Positions 1-6,225 are shown, counted from the first letter of the stretch. The stretch is DNA of 7,804 nucleotides from Pseudomonadota bacterium (GCA_023423605.1 JAFAFF010000145.1:1-7804), one strand, 5' to 3'. The notes: a model not told the origin generated them from the letters alone. Numbers and translations are program-made.

Positions 1-2
1 CG

Positions 3-668
3 TCAGGACTGAACACGCCCCTCGGCCAGCCGCACCACCTGCTGTCCGAATACCGCCACGTCCTGCGGATCATGGCTGATCAACAGCATGGGAATGCCAC
101 TCTCTTCGAGCACCCTTGCCAGTTCACCCCGCAGGTGCGCGCGCAGGTCGTGGTCGAGCGCCGCGAACGGTTCGTCGAGCAGCAACGCGTCCGGCCGTGT
201 GGCCAGTGCCCGCGCCAGCGCGGTCCGCTGCCGCTGCCCGCCGGACACCTGGTTGGGGTACAGATCCCCCAGATGTTCGATGCACAGCACCTGCAACCAG
301 TGCTCGACCTGTTCGTGGCGCTGGCGGCGTGAAGGATTCCACCAACTGCGCTGCAGTCCGAAGGCCACGTTCTGGCGTACGGTCAAATGCGGGAACAACG
401 CATAGTCCTGGAACACGTAGCCCAGCCCGCGTTCACGGGTGGGAATCGACACCGCTGCGCCTGCATCGAACAAGGTCCGCCCTTCCAGCGCGATGCGCCC
501 GGCATCCGGACGCAGCAGGCCGGCGATCGCCTTCAGGGTGAGGCTCTTGCCGGCGCCGGACGGGCCGAACACCACCACCTGCCGGTGCTTGCAACGCAAC
601 TGCACCTGCAGATGGAACCGTTGTCCGGCCGCCTCCAGTTCCCGCTGGATATCCAGTTCAAGCCACAT
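3..668 (-). CDS. modC: Molybdate ABC transporter ATP-binding protein ModC, short form
   Basis: This is the cytoplasmic ATPase that would power molybdate import through ModB. The 221 residues contain a full ABC nucleotide-binding domain: Walker A GPSGAGKS at 35-42, Q-loop Gln87 in VFQDYALFPH, signature VSGGQRQR at 141-148, Walker B ALLLDEP at 161-167 with catalytic Glu166, and switch His199. The protein stops right after the ATPase domain. The well-known ModC proteins (E. coli, about 350 residues) continue into a C-terminal TOBE/MOP domain that binds molybdate, which is missing here. The TGA stop at 3-5 is inside the window, so this is not an edge effect. The ATG overlaps the end of modB by 11 bases and has an AGGAA ribosome-binding sequence 7 bases upstream. 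Being last after modA and modB makes the molybdate assignment firm even though the ATPase domain alone would not prove the substrate. Confidence 0.93.
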   Translation of the reverse strand: MWLELDIQRELEAAGQRFHLQVQLRCKHRQVVVFGPSGAGKSLTLKAIAGLLRPDAGRIALEGRTLFDAGAAVSIPTRERGLGYVFQDYALFPHLTVRQNVAFGLQRSWWNPSRRQRHEQVEHWLQVLCIEHLGDLYPNQVSGGQRQRTALARALATRPDALLLDEPFAALDHDLRAHLRGELARVLEESGIPMLLISHDPQDVAVFGQQVVRLAEGRVQS

Positions 669-1341
669 CGGGCCGTTCCTGGCGAATCCCGCCCGCCAGC
701 CGCGCCGCGGCCAGCAGTACCAGGATGCACACCACCGAGGTCAGAATGACCAAGGCGTTGGCACGCCCGTCCTGGCCGGCCTGCACGGCTTCGTAGATGG
801 CGATGGACAGTGTCTGCGTCCGTCCCGGGATGCTTCCGGCCACCATCAGCGTGGCACCGAACTCGCCCATTGCCCGCGCGAACGCCAGCAGCAGCCCAGC
901 CAGGATCCCGCGCCACGCCAGCGGCAGAGTGACCCGGAAGAACACGGCACCTTCACCGGCACCAAGTGTGCGCGCAGCCTGCTCCAGCTGCGTGTCCACG
1001 TTCTCGAAGGCGGCACGCGCCGGCTTGAAGACCAGCGGCAGGGCAGCGACCGCTGCGGCAATCACCGCCGCCTGCCAGGTGAATACCAGATTGATTCCGA
1101 AGCTGGATTGCAGCCACGCACCGAGCGGTCCATTGCGCCCGATCAGCACCAGCAGGTAGTAACCCAGCACGGTGGGCGGCAGCACCATCGGCAGGGTCAG
1201 CAGAGTATCCAGCAGCTCCCTGCCAGGGAACCGGCGCCGCGCCAGCAGCCAGCCCAGTGCCACGCCGACCACCAGATCGATCATGGTGGCCCAGCCCGCC
1301 ACCTTCAGCGACAGCCATAGCGCGGTCCAGTCCAGGTCCAT
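658..1341 (-). CDS. modB: Molybdate ABC transporter permease ModB
   Basis: This is the inner-membrane permease of the molybdate importer, expected to act as a homodimer docked to ModA outside and ModC inside. The 227 residues show about five hydrophobic segments (roughly 7-33, 43-68, 86-105, 146-169 and 194-217). The EAA loop that contacts the ATPase is clear at about 120-149 (EQAARTLGAGE, then RVTLPLAWRGILAG). The length fits ModB proteins (about 225-230). The start is ambiguous by one codon: modA ends TGA and is followed directly by GTG ATG. I chose the ATG, but the GTG at 1342-1344 is equally possible and would add one residue. No good Shine-Dalgarno precedes it, so translation probably depends on ribosomes finishing modA. 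Confidence 0.93.
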   Translation of the reverse strand: MDLDWTALWLSLKVAGWATMIDLVVGVALGWLLARRRFPGRELLDTLLTLPMVLPPTVLGYYLLVLIGRNGPLGAWLQSSFGINLVFTWQAAVIAAAVAALPLVFKPARAAFENVDTQLEQAARTLGAGEGAVFFRVTLPLAWRGILAGLLLAFARAMGEFGATLMVAGSIPGRTQTLSIAIYEAVQAGQDGRANALVILTSVVCILVLLAAARLAGGIRQERPDVA

Positions 1342-1344
1342 CAC

Positions 1345-2091
1345 TCAGGGGCTGCTGAAACCATGGCGCCGCAGGATCGCCTGACCCCGTGGCGCGCGCA
1401 CGAAGGCGATGAAGCGCTGCGCATCGGCCGTGTTCGCGCCCTGCTTCACCAGCGCCAGCGGGTAGTTGATGCCGCCCTGCACCGGCACTTCGAACGCATG
1501 TACGACGCGCATGCCCGCCGCCTGCGCATCGGTGGCGTAGACGAAGCCGGCATCGACCTCGCCGCGCGCCACGTAATCCAGCGACTGCCGCACGTTCTGG
1601 GTGCTGATCATCTTCGCCTGCAGGGCCGTCCACAGCCCGGCCGCCTGCAGGACGCCCCGGGCATACCGCCCGACCGGGACGCTGTCCGGGTGGCCGATGG
1701 CCACCCGTTGCACCGGCGGGCGCGCCAATGCCTGCAGCGAAGACGGCGGTGTTCCCGCCTGCGGGGGAACCACGACCCACAATGTGTTGCTCGCGAACGT
1801 CCGGCGTGTCCCGGCGTCGACCAGTCCGCCCTGCACCGCCTGGTCCATCGTGATTTCATCCGCCGAGGCGAACACATCCACGGGTGCGCCGCGCCTGATC
1901 TGCTGCAGCAGCACGCCGGAGGCGGCGAAGTTGAGGTTCACCCTGGTGCCGGATTCGCGTTCGTACGCCTGGGCGATCTCGCGGAAGCTCTCGGTCAGGC
2001 TCGACGCCGCCGATACGGTCAGCTCGGCCGCTGCCAGCGGCGCGCTGGCCAGCCCCGTCAGCAGCAGGCAGATCTTCAGGCATGTCTTCAT
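1345..2091 (-). CDS. modA: Molybdate-binding periplasmic protein ModA
   Basis: This is the substrate-binding protein that captures molybdate (and probably tungstate) in the periplasm and delivers it to ModB. The 248 residues begin with a typical Sec signal peptide (MKTCLKICLLLTGLASAPLAAA) and likely cleavage after Ala22. The mature part starts ELTVSAASSL and has the family's oxyanion-binding segments: SAASS at 27-31, FAASG at 55-59, SVPVGRYARG at 137-146, STQNVRQ at 163-169, and VYATDA at 184-189 with the expected Tyr185. Cys8 lies in the signal core and does not make a lipobox, so it is probably a soluble protein. The ATG overlaps the moaE stop (ATGA) and has GGAGA 7 bases upstream. The reading frame stays open far upstream through moaE, but that extension would remove the signal peptide from the N-terminus and is not credible. 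Confidence 0.95.
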   Translation of the reverse strand: MKTCLKICLLLTGLASAPLAAAELTVSAASSLTESFREIAQAYERESGTRVNLNFAASGVLLQQIRRGAPVDVFASADEITMDQAVQGGLVDAGTRRTFASNTLWVVVPPQAGTPPSSLQALARPPVQRVAIGHPDSVPVGRYARGVLQAAGLWTALQAKMISTQNVRQSLDYVARGEVDAGFVYATDAQAAGMRVVHAFEVPVQGGINYPLALVKQGANTADAQRFIAFVRAPRGQAILRRHGFSSP

Positions 2092-2561
2092 CGCAAGGTC
2101 TCCGGATCGTCGGTGTGGCACAGCGAGCAGCCTTCGCTCCAGACACTGTCGCCGTCTTCGTAATGTTCCTGTTTCCAGATCGGGCTGCGGTGCTTGACCG
2201 CCTCGATCAACGCGCGGCACGCCCTGAACGCCTCGTCGCGGTGTGGTGCGCCTGCGGCCACCACCACCGCCACGTCCCCCACCCCGAGACGGCCTTTGGC
2301 ATGAGCGACATACAACCTGATGCGCGGCCCGAAGGTCGCACGCGTCTCCGCCACCAGGCGCTCGAACTCGCCAAGCACCAGCGGCTCGAACAGATCGTAG
2401 GTGATGCCGCGCACCCGCCGTCCCTGGTTGAGATCGCGGACCTTGCCGATGAATACATCGATTCCGCCAAAGCCGGGATCGGATACGAAGGCGATGCCTT
2501 CGGAAGCATCCAGGCCGGCACCGGCACGTTCGACCACCTTCCAGGTGTCCTGCGGCTGCAT
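2088..2561 (-). CDS. moaE: Molybdopterin synthase large (catalytic) subunit MoaE
   Basis: MoaE pairs with thiocarboxylated MoaD to convert cyclic pyranopterin monophosphate into molybdopterin by adding two sulfurs. In the 157 residues I see GKVRD at 39-43 with the conserved Arg42, APHRDEAF with His107-Arg108, and the catalytic lysines Lys123 (EAVKHRSP) and Lys130 (IWKQE), equivalent to E. coli Lys119 and Lys126. Two ATGs are possible. The one at 2567 overlaps the moaD stop but touches GGAGG with no spacer. The one at 2561 has GGAGG exactly 6 bases upstream, so I chose it; the alternative adds Met-Ser. The C-terminus is unusual: it ends with GCSLCHTDDPETLR, a CxxCH motif at 145-149. There is no signal peptide, so haem attachment is unlikely, and a metal or redox role is only speculation. 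Confidence 0.94.
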   Translation of the reverse strand: MQPQDTWKVVERAGAGLDASEGIAFVSDPGFGGIDVFIGKVRDLNQGRRVRGITYDLFEPLVLGEFERLVAETRATFGPRIRLYVAHAKGRLGVGDVAVVVAAGAPHRDEAFRACRALIEAVKHRSPIWKQEHYEDGDSVWSEGCSLCHTDDPETLR

Positions 2562-2563
2562 GC

Positions 2564-2824
2564 TCATCCTCCGCTGACCGGTGGCAGGATCGCAACTCGC
2601 CCATCGGCCGGCAAGGCCTGATGATCGCGCAACACCTGGTGCTGGTCGGCGAAGGCCGAGTAATCCAGCAGTTCCGCGCGGAAATGCGGCCAGCGCGCCG
2701 CAAGCAGCTGCCGCAATGCCAGGCGCAGATCGGCAATGTGCGGGCCGGCAACCTCCACGCTGACTTCGCGTCCTGAATCCAGGTCCGAGAACGCGCCGAA
2801 CAACTGTACCGTCACCTGCTTCAT
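2564..2824 (-). CDS. moaD: Molybdopterin synthase sulfur carrier subunit MoaD
   Basis: MoaD is a small ubiquitin-like protein whose C-terminal glycine becomes a thiocarboxylate and supplies sulfur to MoaE. The 86 residues match the family in length and shape: a beta-grasp start (MKQVTVQLFGAFSDL), a central helix (ADLRLALRQLLA) and the diagnostic tail GRVAILPPVSGG, ending in Gly85-Gly86 immediately before the stop. The ATG overlaps the moeA TGA (ATGA, 2821-2824) with a GGGGAG sequence about 5 bases upstream, inside the last moeA codons. The enzyme that activates MoaD (MoeB) is not in the window. The last codons GGA GGA also form the ribosome-binding sequence for moaE. Confidence 0.94.
   Translation of the reverse strand: MKQVTVQLFGAFSDLDSGREVSVEVAGPHIADLRLALRQLLAARWPHFRAELLDYSAFADQHQVLRDHQALPADGRVAILPPVSGG
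2568..2572 (-). promoter_or_regulatory. Ribosome-binding site GGAGG of moaE, inside moaD Gly-Gly codons
   Basis: On the minus strand moaD ends AGC GGA GGA TGA GC ATG. The GGAGG formed by the two terminal glycine codons lies 6 bases before the ATG at 2559-2561, an ideal distance. It lies immediately next to the ATG at 2565-2567, which is too close. This decides the moaE start in favour of 2561. Confidence 0.75.
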
Positions 2825-4080
2825 GCCCACTCCCCCGGGGTGATCTGCAATGGGTCGGCATGGCCGAGGCCATGGACCTGCACGCGGCTGCCAGCGCTTA
2901 TCGTGTCCTGGCCGGCCTCCAGCACGGCCCAGGCGTTGGCAGCCAGCGATGACGCCATGCGGAACGATTCCTGCCCCGCCAGCACACGCACCGACAGCGC
3001 GCCATCGGCACCCAGCTCCACCCGCGCCCGGGCATGCAGGCGCAGGCCTGCCGGCTTGCGTACATCGCATTGCACCGGAAGCAACAGCCCGGCTTCCATC
3101 GGCAACCCGAGCATCCGGCGCAGCGCGGGCTCGACGAAGAAGCGCTGCCCCACCGCCGCCGATGCCGGGTTGCCGGGCAGCCCGAAGTACAGGGCCCCGG
3201 TGGCAAGCCGGGCGAACAGGATCGGCTTGCCGGGACGGATGGCGACCTTGTGGAACAGAACCTCAGCGCCGCGTGCGCGCAGCGCTGAGGGAATGAAATC
3301 GTAGCGACCGGCCGATACCGCGCCGGTACTGAGAACCACCTGTGCACCGGCGGCCACAGCCTCATCCAAGGCACGGTCGAAGGCCTCGGCCTGGTCGCCC
3401 ACCGCGCCCTGCCAGGCGACATCGCAGCCGGCGCCGAGCAGGCGCGCCGCCAGGTAAGGCCGGTTGCTGTCGCGGATCTGGCCCGAGTCCAGTGCACGTG
3501 CCGCATCGCCGACCAGCTCGCTGCCGGTGCTGATCACCGCCGCGCGCGGCCGCATGCCCACGCTGACACGGCCTACTCCGAGCGCGTGCAGCAGCGCCAT
3601 CGCATTGGTTTCCAGCCGTGTACCGGAGGACAACACCGCGTCACCGTCTGCCACATCCTGTCCACGCAGGCGCACGAACTGGCCAGGCTCCACGGCCTCG
3701 CGCAGGCGGATGCGCGCAGGCCGCGCGCACGTCTCGTCGACGATTTCCACCTGCTCCACCGGCACCACGCTGTCCATGCCTCCAGGCAGCCGGGCGCCGG
3801 TCATGATCTCCCACGCGCCATCGCCCGCGGCGGCGGCATACCGGTCTCCGGCCGCCTGCGAACCGTGCACGTCGAATTCGCTGCCCGCGTCGATCCGCTG
3901 GCCATCGCAGCGCAGCGCGAAACCATCCATTGCCGAGTTGTCGAAGGGCGGCAGGTCCTGTGGGCTGTGCACTGCCTGCGCCAGTACCCGCCCGCTGGCA
4001 TCGGCCACCACGACGGTTTCCGCCTGCAGCGGCGCTGCTGCGGCAAGGATGATCTCCAGTGCCTGCGCGTAAGCGATCAC
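2821..4080 (-). CDS. moeA: Molybdopterin molybdenumtransferase MoeA
   Basis: MoeA inserts molybdenum into adenylylated molybdopterin to give active cofactor in the cytoplasm. The 419 residues carry the family's marker segments in order: DLPPFDNSAMDGFA at 42-55, EIMTGARLPGG at 91-101, VVPVEQ at 105-110, ISTGSELV at 183-190, GQIRDSNRPYL at 200-210, STGAVSAGRYDF at 251-262, and KVAIRPGKP then FGLPGNPAS at 278-306. A C-terminal domain IV follows. The 251-262 segment reads GAVSAG where E. coli has GGVSVG; this looks like a subfamily variant. The start is a GTG that overlaps the TGA of the preceding fusion gene (GTGA). It has a perfect GGAGG 6 bases upstream, and no ATG lies in frame before residue 51, so the GTG start is well supported. 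The open frame further upstream runs through the previous gene and is a shadow. Confidence 0.95.
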   Translation of the reverse strand: MIAYAQALEIILAAAAPLQAETVVVADASGRVLAQAVHSPQDLPPFDNSAMDGFALRCDGQRIDAGSEFDVHGSQAAGDRYAAAAGDGAWEIMTGARLPGGMDSVVPVEQVEIVDETCARPARIRLREAVEPGQFVRLRGQDVADGDAVLSSGTRLETNAMALLHALGVGRVSVGMRPRAAVISTGSELVGDAARALDSGQIRDSNRPYLAARLLGAGCDVAWQGAVGDQAEAFDRALDEAVAAGAQVVLSTGAVSAGRYDFIPSALRARGAEVLFHKVAIRPGKPILFARLATGALYFGLPGNPASAAVGQRFFVEPALRRMLGLPMEAGLLLPVQCDVRKPAGLRLHARARVELGADGALSVRVLAGQESFRMASSLAANAWAVLEAGQDTISAGSRVQVHGLGHADPLQITPGEWA

Positions 4081-5087
4081 GCATGCCCTCCACCATCGAT
4101 CGTCGCCAAGGCATGTGCCAGCAGCGGTGCCAGCATGTCCAGGCACTGCGATGCGGCGCGCGGACTGCCCGGCAGCGCGAAGACCAGCATGCGCTCCAGC
4201 TGCACGACATCGGCACGGCTCAGCCATGCCATGGGGGTGTGCTGTGCACTGAGCGCGCGCAGCATCTGTGCCAGCCCGGTCACCTGCCGGCCCCCGAGGG
4301 CCTGCAGGGCTTCCGGCGCAAGGTCGCGCGGTCCCAGCCCCGTACCGCCGGTGCACAGGCACAGGCGTACCCCATTGGCCGCGAGTGCACGCAGGCGCGT
4401 CAACAACGGTTCGATCCCATCCGGCAGCACCTCCTGCGCTACCACCTCGCCGCCCAGTGCCTGCACGCCCTGGGCCAGCAGTGGACCGGACTGATCCTTG
4501 TAGTCACCGGCACTTGCGCGGTCGCTCACGGTCAGCACCGCGCAGCGTGCACCATCCAGCCGCTGCGGCGAGCGTGGCTTGAAACGCGCCGCTTCCTGCG
4601 CGTCCATGCCCTGCGGATGTATCCAGACGCCGCGCTTTCCGCCTTCCTTGAACAGCAGGCGCACGCCACTGATTTCCAGCGCCGGTTCGACCGGCTTGCT
4701 GAGGTCGTAGAGGGTGAGCAGCGCCGCATTGACCCCGGCCAGGGCTTCCATCTCCACGCCGGTGCGCGCTTCGCTTGCGCATTCGCACCAGACCCTGATC
4801 GCCTGCCGTGGCGGCACCGGCGCGCAGTGCACACGCACCAGTTCCAGGGGCAGCGGGTGGCACAACGGCATCAGCGCGGAGGCCATCTTCGCGCCCTGCA
4901 GGCCGGCGATCTCTGCCATCACCAGCGCGTCGCCCTTGGACAGGCGTCGCTCCACGATCAGCGGATAGGCCAACGGCCCTGCGAACAGCTCACCCACCGC
5001 CACCGCACGCCGGCGGGTCACGCGCTTGTCGCGCACATCGGCCATGTGGAAGGCCGCGCTCATTTCCTGCCCCATGGGGTTGCTCAT
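4077..5087 (-). CDS. moaCB: Bifunctional MoaC-MogA fusion (cPMP synthase / molybdopterin adenylyltransferase)
   Basis: Two cofactor enzymes are joined in one 336-residue chain. Residues 1 to about 160 are MoaC, which completes formation of cyclic pyranopterin monophosphate. Lys51, Asp128 and Lys131 fall at the same numbers as in E. coli MoaC, with ALMPLCHPL at 71-79, TGVEMEAL at 109-116 and GGKRG at 149-153. After a short linker, residues about 178-336 form a MoaB/MogA domain: TVSDRASAGDYKD at 186-198, LPDG at 221-224, TGGTGLGPRD at 246-255 and LPGSPRAA at 305-312. The SDRAS-G-Y-D signature and Asp224/Asp255 resemble active MogA, so molybdopterin adenylylation is the likely second activity. 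Such fusions are usually called MoaC/MoaB. The ATG at 5087 overlaps the moaA stop; it puts His14-Met15 of the HMADV segment where E. coli has them, but its GGAGG is adjacent with no spacer. Met5 is the alternative start. Confidence 0.94.
   Translation of the reverse strand: MSNPMGQEMSAAFHMADVRDKRVTRRRAVAVGELFAGPLAYPLIVERRLSKGDALVMAEIAGLQGAKMASALMPLCHPLPLELVRVHCAPVPPRQAIRVWCECASEARTGVEMEALAGVNAALLTLYDLSKPVEPALEISGVRLLFKEGGKRGVWIHPQGMDAQEAARFKPRSPQRLDGARCAVLTVSDRASAGDYKDQSGPLLAQGVQALGGEVVAQEVLPDGIEPLLTRLRALAANGVRLCLCTGGTGLGPRDLAPEALQALGGRQVTGLAQMLRALSAQHTPMAWLSRADVVQLERMLVFALPGSPRAASQCLDMLAPLLAHALATIDGGGHA
4087..4091 (-). promoter_or_regulatory. Ribosome-binding site GGAGG deciding the GTG start of moeA
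   Basis: The minus strand reads GGAGG, then GCATGC, then GTG. The 6-base spacing is optimal and points to the GTG at 4078-4080, which overlaps the stop of the MoaC-MogA gene. The ATG inside the spacer is out of the moeA frame and is not used for it. Confidence 0.75.
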
Positions 5088-6109
5088 CCTCCGATTGAAG
5101 CCAAGTGCGGTACCAGGCCGGTGCGGCCCTGGTGCAGTTCGTGTCCGGCGGCTTTCAGGCCAAGCTGGGTGCTTATCCGTTCCAGCAGTTCGTCGTGGTC
5201 GGCGTCGGACTGCAGCAACTGGCGCAGGGGCACGCCGGATTCACCGAACAGGCACAGGCGCAGGTCGCCCCTGGCGGTCACCCGCAGGCGGTTGCAGCCC
5301 CGACAGAAATCATGCGCGTAGGGAGCAATGATGCCGACCGTACCGCGATGCTGCGGGTGCGCGTACTCGCGCGCCGGACCGGCATCGGCCGCGCGCGGTC
5401 GCTCGCTCCAGCCCGCCGCCAGCAGCTGTGTCTGCATCTGCTCGGCACGCACGTGGTGACGCTGGAAATAGGCTTCATTGTCACCGGTGCGCATCAGCTC
5501 GATGAAACGAACGCTCAGCGGACGGTCGCGCAGGAATCCCATCCACTGCGGCAACTCTTCATCATTGATGCCGCGCAGCAGTACCGCGTTCAGTTTGACC
5601 GGCTTGATGCCCAGCGCCTGCGCCACGTCGAGCCCCTGCAGGATCTCCGGCAGCCGATCGTGTCCGGTGATCGCCTGGAAACGCTCGCGATGCAGGCTGT
5701 CCATGCTGACGTTGAGCGCAGTGAGCCCGGCGGCATGCCAGCCCGGCAGCCGGCGCGACAGCAGCGTGCCGTTGGTGGTGATGGCCACCTTGCGGATGCC
5801 CGGCACCCGCGCCACGGCAGCGATCACCTGGTCCAGGTCCCGTCGCAGGCTGGGTTCGCCACCGGTCAGGCGGATCTTGTGCATGCCCAGCGCGGCGAAC
5901 GCGCGCACCAGCCGCGCGATCTCGTCCACGTCGAGGAAGCGCGGCCGGCCGTCGGCCTGGTAGCCATCAGGCAGGCAGTAGCCGCAGCGGAAGTTGCAGG
6001 CTTCGGTCAGCGAAAGGCGCAGGTAGGGAAAGCGACGCCCGAAGCGGTCACCCAGAACGCGTGCCGTGCCCTCTGCTGCCGTCCAGCTGTTGTCTCCATC
6101 CGCCGCCAT
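5084..6109 (-). CDS. moaA: GTP 3',8-cyclase MoaA (radical SAM)
   Basis: MoaA catalyses the first step of molybdenum cofactor synthesis, the radical SAM rearrangement of GTP that MoaC then finishes. The 341 residues contain the N-terminal cluster motif CNFRCGYC (Cys38, Cys42, Cys45), the SAM-binding TGGEP at 82-86, and the second, substrate-binding cluster from CRGCNRLRVTARGDLRLC (Cys269, Cys272, Cys286). The C-terminus is the conserved Gly-Gly (SIGG). Length and motif spacing fit the family. The ATG at 6107-6109 is preceded by GGGAGGG three bases away and is the first in-frame ATG of the region. It overlaps the fusion gene by ATGA. As the first gene of the compact block, its upstream region probably carries the operon's main control. 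Confidence 0.96.
   Translation of the reverse strand: MAADGDNSWTAAEGTARVLGDRFGRRFPYLRLSLTEACNFRCGYCLPDGYQADGRPRFLDVDEIARLVRAFAALGMHKIRLTGGEPSLRRDLDQVIAAVARVPGIRKVAITTNGTLLSRRLPGWHAAGLTALNVSMDSLHRERFQAITGHDRLPEILQGLDVAQALGIKPVKLNAVLLRGINDEELPQWMGFLRDRPLSVRFIELMRTGDNEAYFQRHHVRAEQMQTQLLAAGWSERPRAADAGPAREYAHPQHRGTVGIIAPYAHDFCRGCNRLRVTARGDLRLCLFGESGVPLRQLLQSDADHDELLERISTQLGLKAAGHELHQGRTGLVPHLASIGG
5088..5092 (-). promoter_or_regulatory. GGAGG formed by moaA Gly-Gly codons, before the MoaC-MogA gene
   Basis: moaA ends ATC GGA GGA TGA, and the last two glycine codons make a GGAGG directly in front of the ATG at 5085-5087. The zero-base spacing to that ATG is poor and the spacing to the next in-frame ATG (5073-5075) is 12 bases. 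It may act by holding a terminating ribosome for re-initiation rather than as a classical site. Confidence 0.45.
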
Positions 6110-6225
6110 CCGCCCTCCCGGTCATGCGTGGGCGCGCCCTGTGCGCACCGTCCACGCAGCCTACGCGCTGGCATGTGGTGATGGCATGACCGGCGATGGA
6201 CCTTCGCACCCCCTGCCCAGCGAGG
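6110..6225 (-). promoter_or_regulatory. Structured leader upstream of moaA
   Basis: These 116 bases between the DUF3817 gene and moaA hold no convincing ORF but several inverted repeats. A perfect 10-base pair, CCGGTCATGC at 6118-6127 and GCATGACCGG at 6184-6193, encloses TGCGTGG at 6125-6131 with CCACGCA at 6152-6158, plus the self-complementary GGGCGCGCCC (6130-6139) and GTGCGCAC (6141-6148). The outer repeat's left arm overlaps the moaA ribosome-binding region, so folding could affect initiation. I could not match it to the known Moco riboswitch or to an AT-rich ModE box. Some of this symmetry is expected by chance in GC-rich DNA. Confidence 0.35.
6113..6119 (-). promoter_or_regulatory. 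Ribosome-binding site of moaA
   Basis: The minus strand has GGGAGGG three bases before the moaA ATG (four from the GGAGG core). It is strong in sequence, if slightly close, and supports the start at 6109. Its last bases overlap the left arm of the 10-base inverted repeat in the leader. Confidence 0.6.

Noticed and set aside
439..1320. A 293-residue plus-strand open frame opposite modB and modC
   Set aside because: Low-complexity Arg/Gln/His-rich translation typical of an antisense shadow.
2088..2141. MoaE tail as a c-type cytochrome haem site
   Set aside because: CxxCH is present, but the protein is cytoplasmic with no export signal and the cytochrome c maturation system acts in the periplasm.
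2092..2751. N-terminal extension of the modA frame through moaE and moaD
   Set aside because: The extension has the composition of an off-frame read of moaE; the signal peptide at MKTCLK with its own ribosome-binding sequence marks the true start.
4059..5321. A 420-residue open frame on the plus strand opposite the MoaC-MogA gene
   Set aside because: Its product is rich in Arg, His, Gln and Ala with no recognisable motif, it lies wholly opposite well-recognised genes, and long antisense frames are common in GC-rich DNA.
5105..6181. A 358-residue plus-strand open frame opposite moaA
   Set aside because: It mirrors the moaA codon pattern, has no domain signature, and moaA itself has all catalytic motifs.
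6110..6225. Moco riboswitch or ModE operator
   Set aside because: I could not find the conserved Moco-motif segments by eye, and the region has no AT-rich ModE-type half-sites; left as an uncharacterised structured leader.
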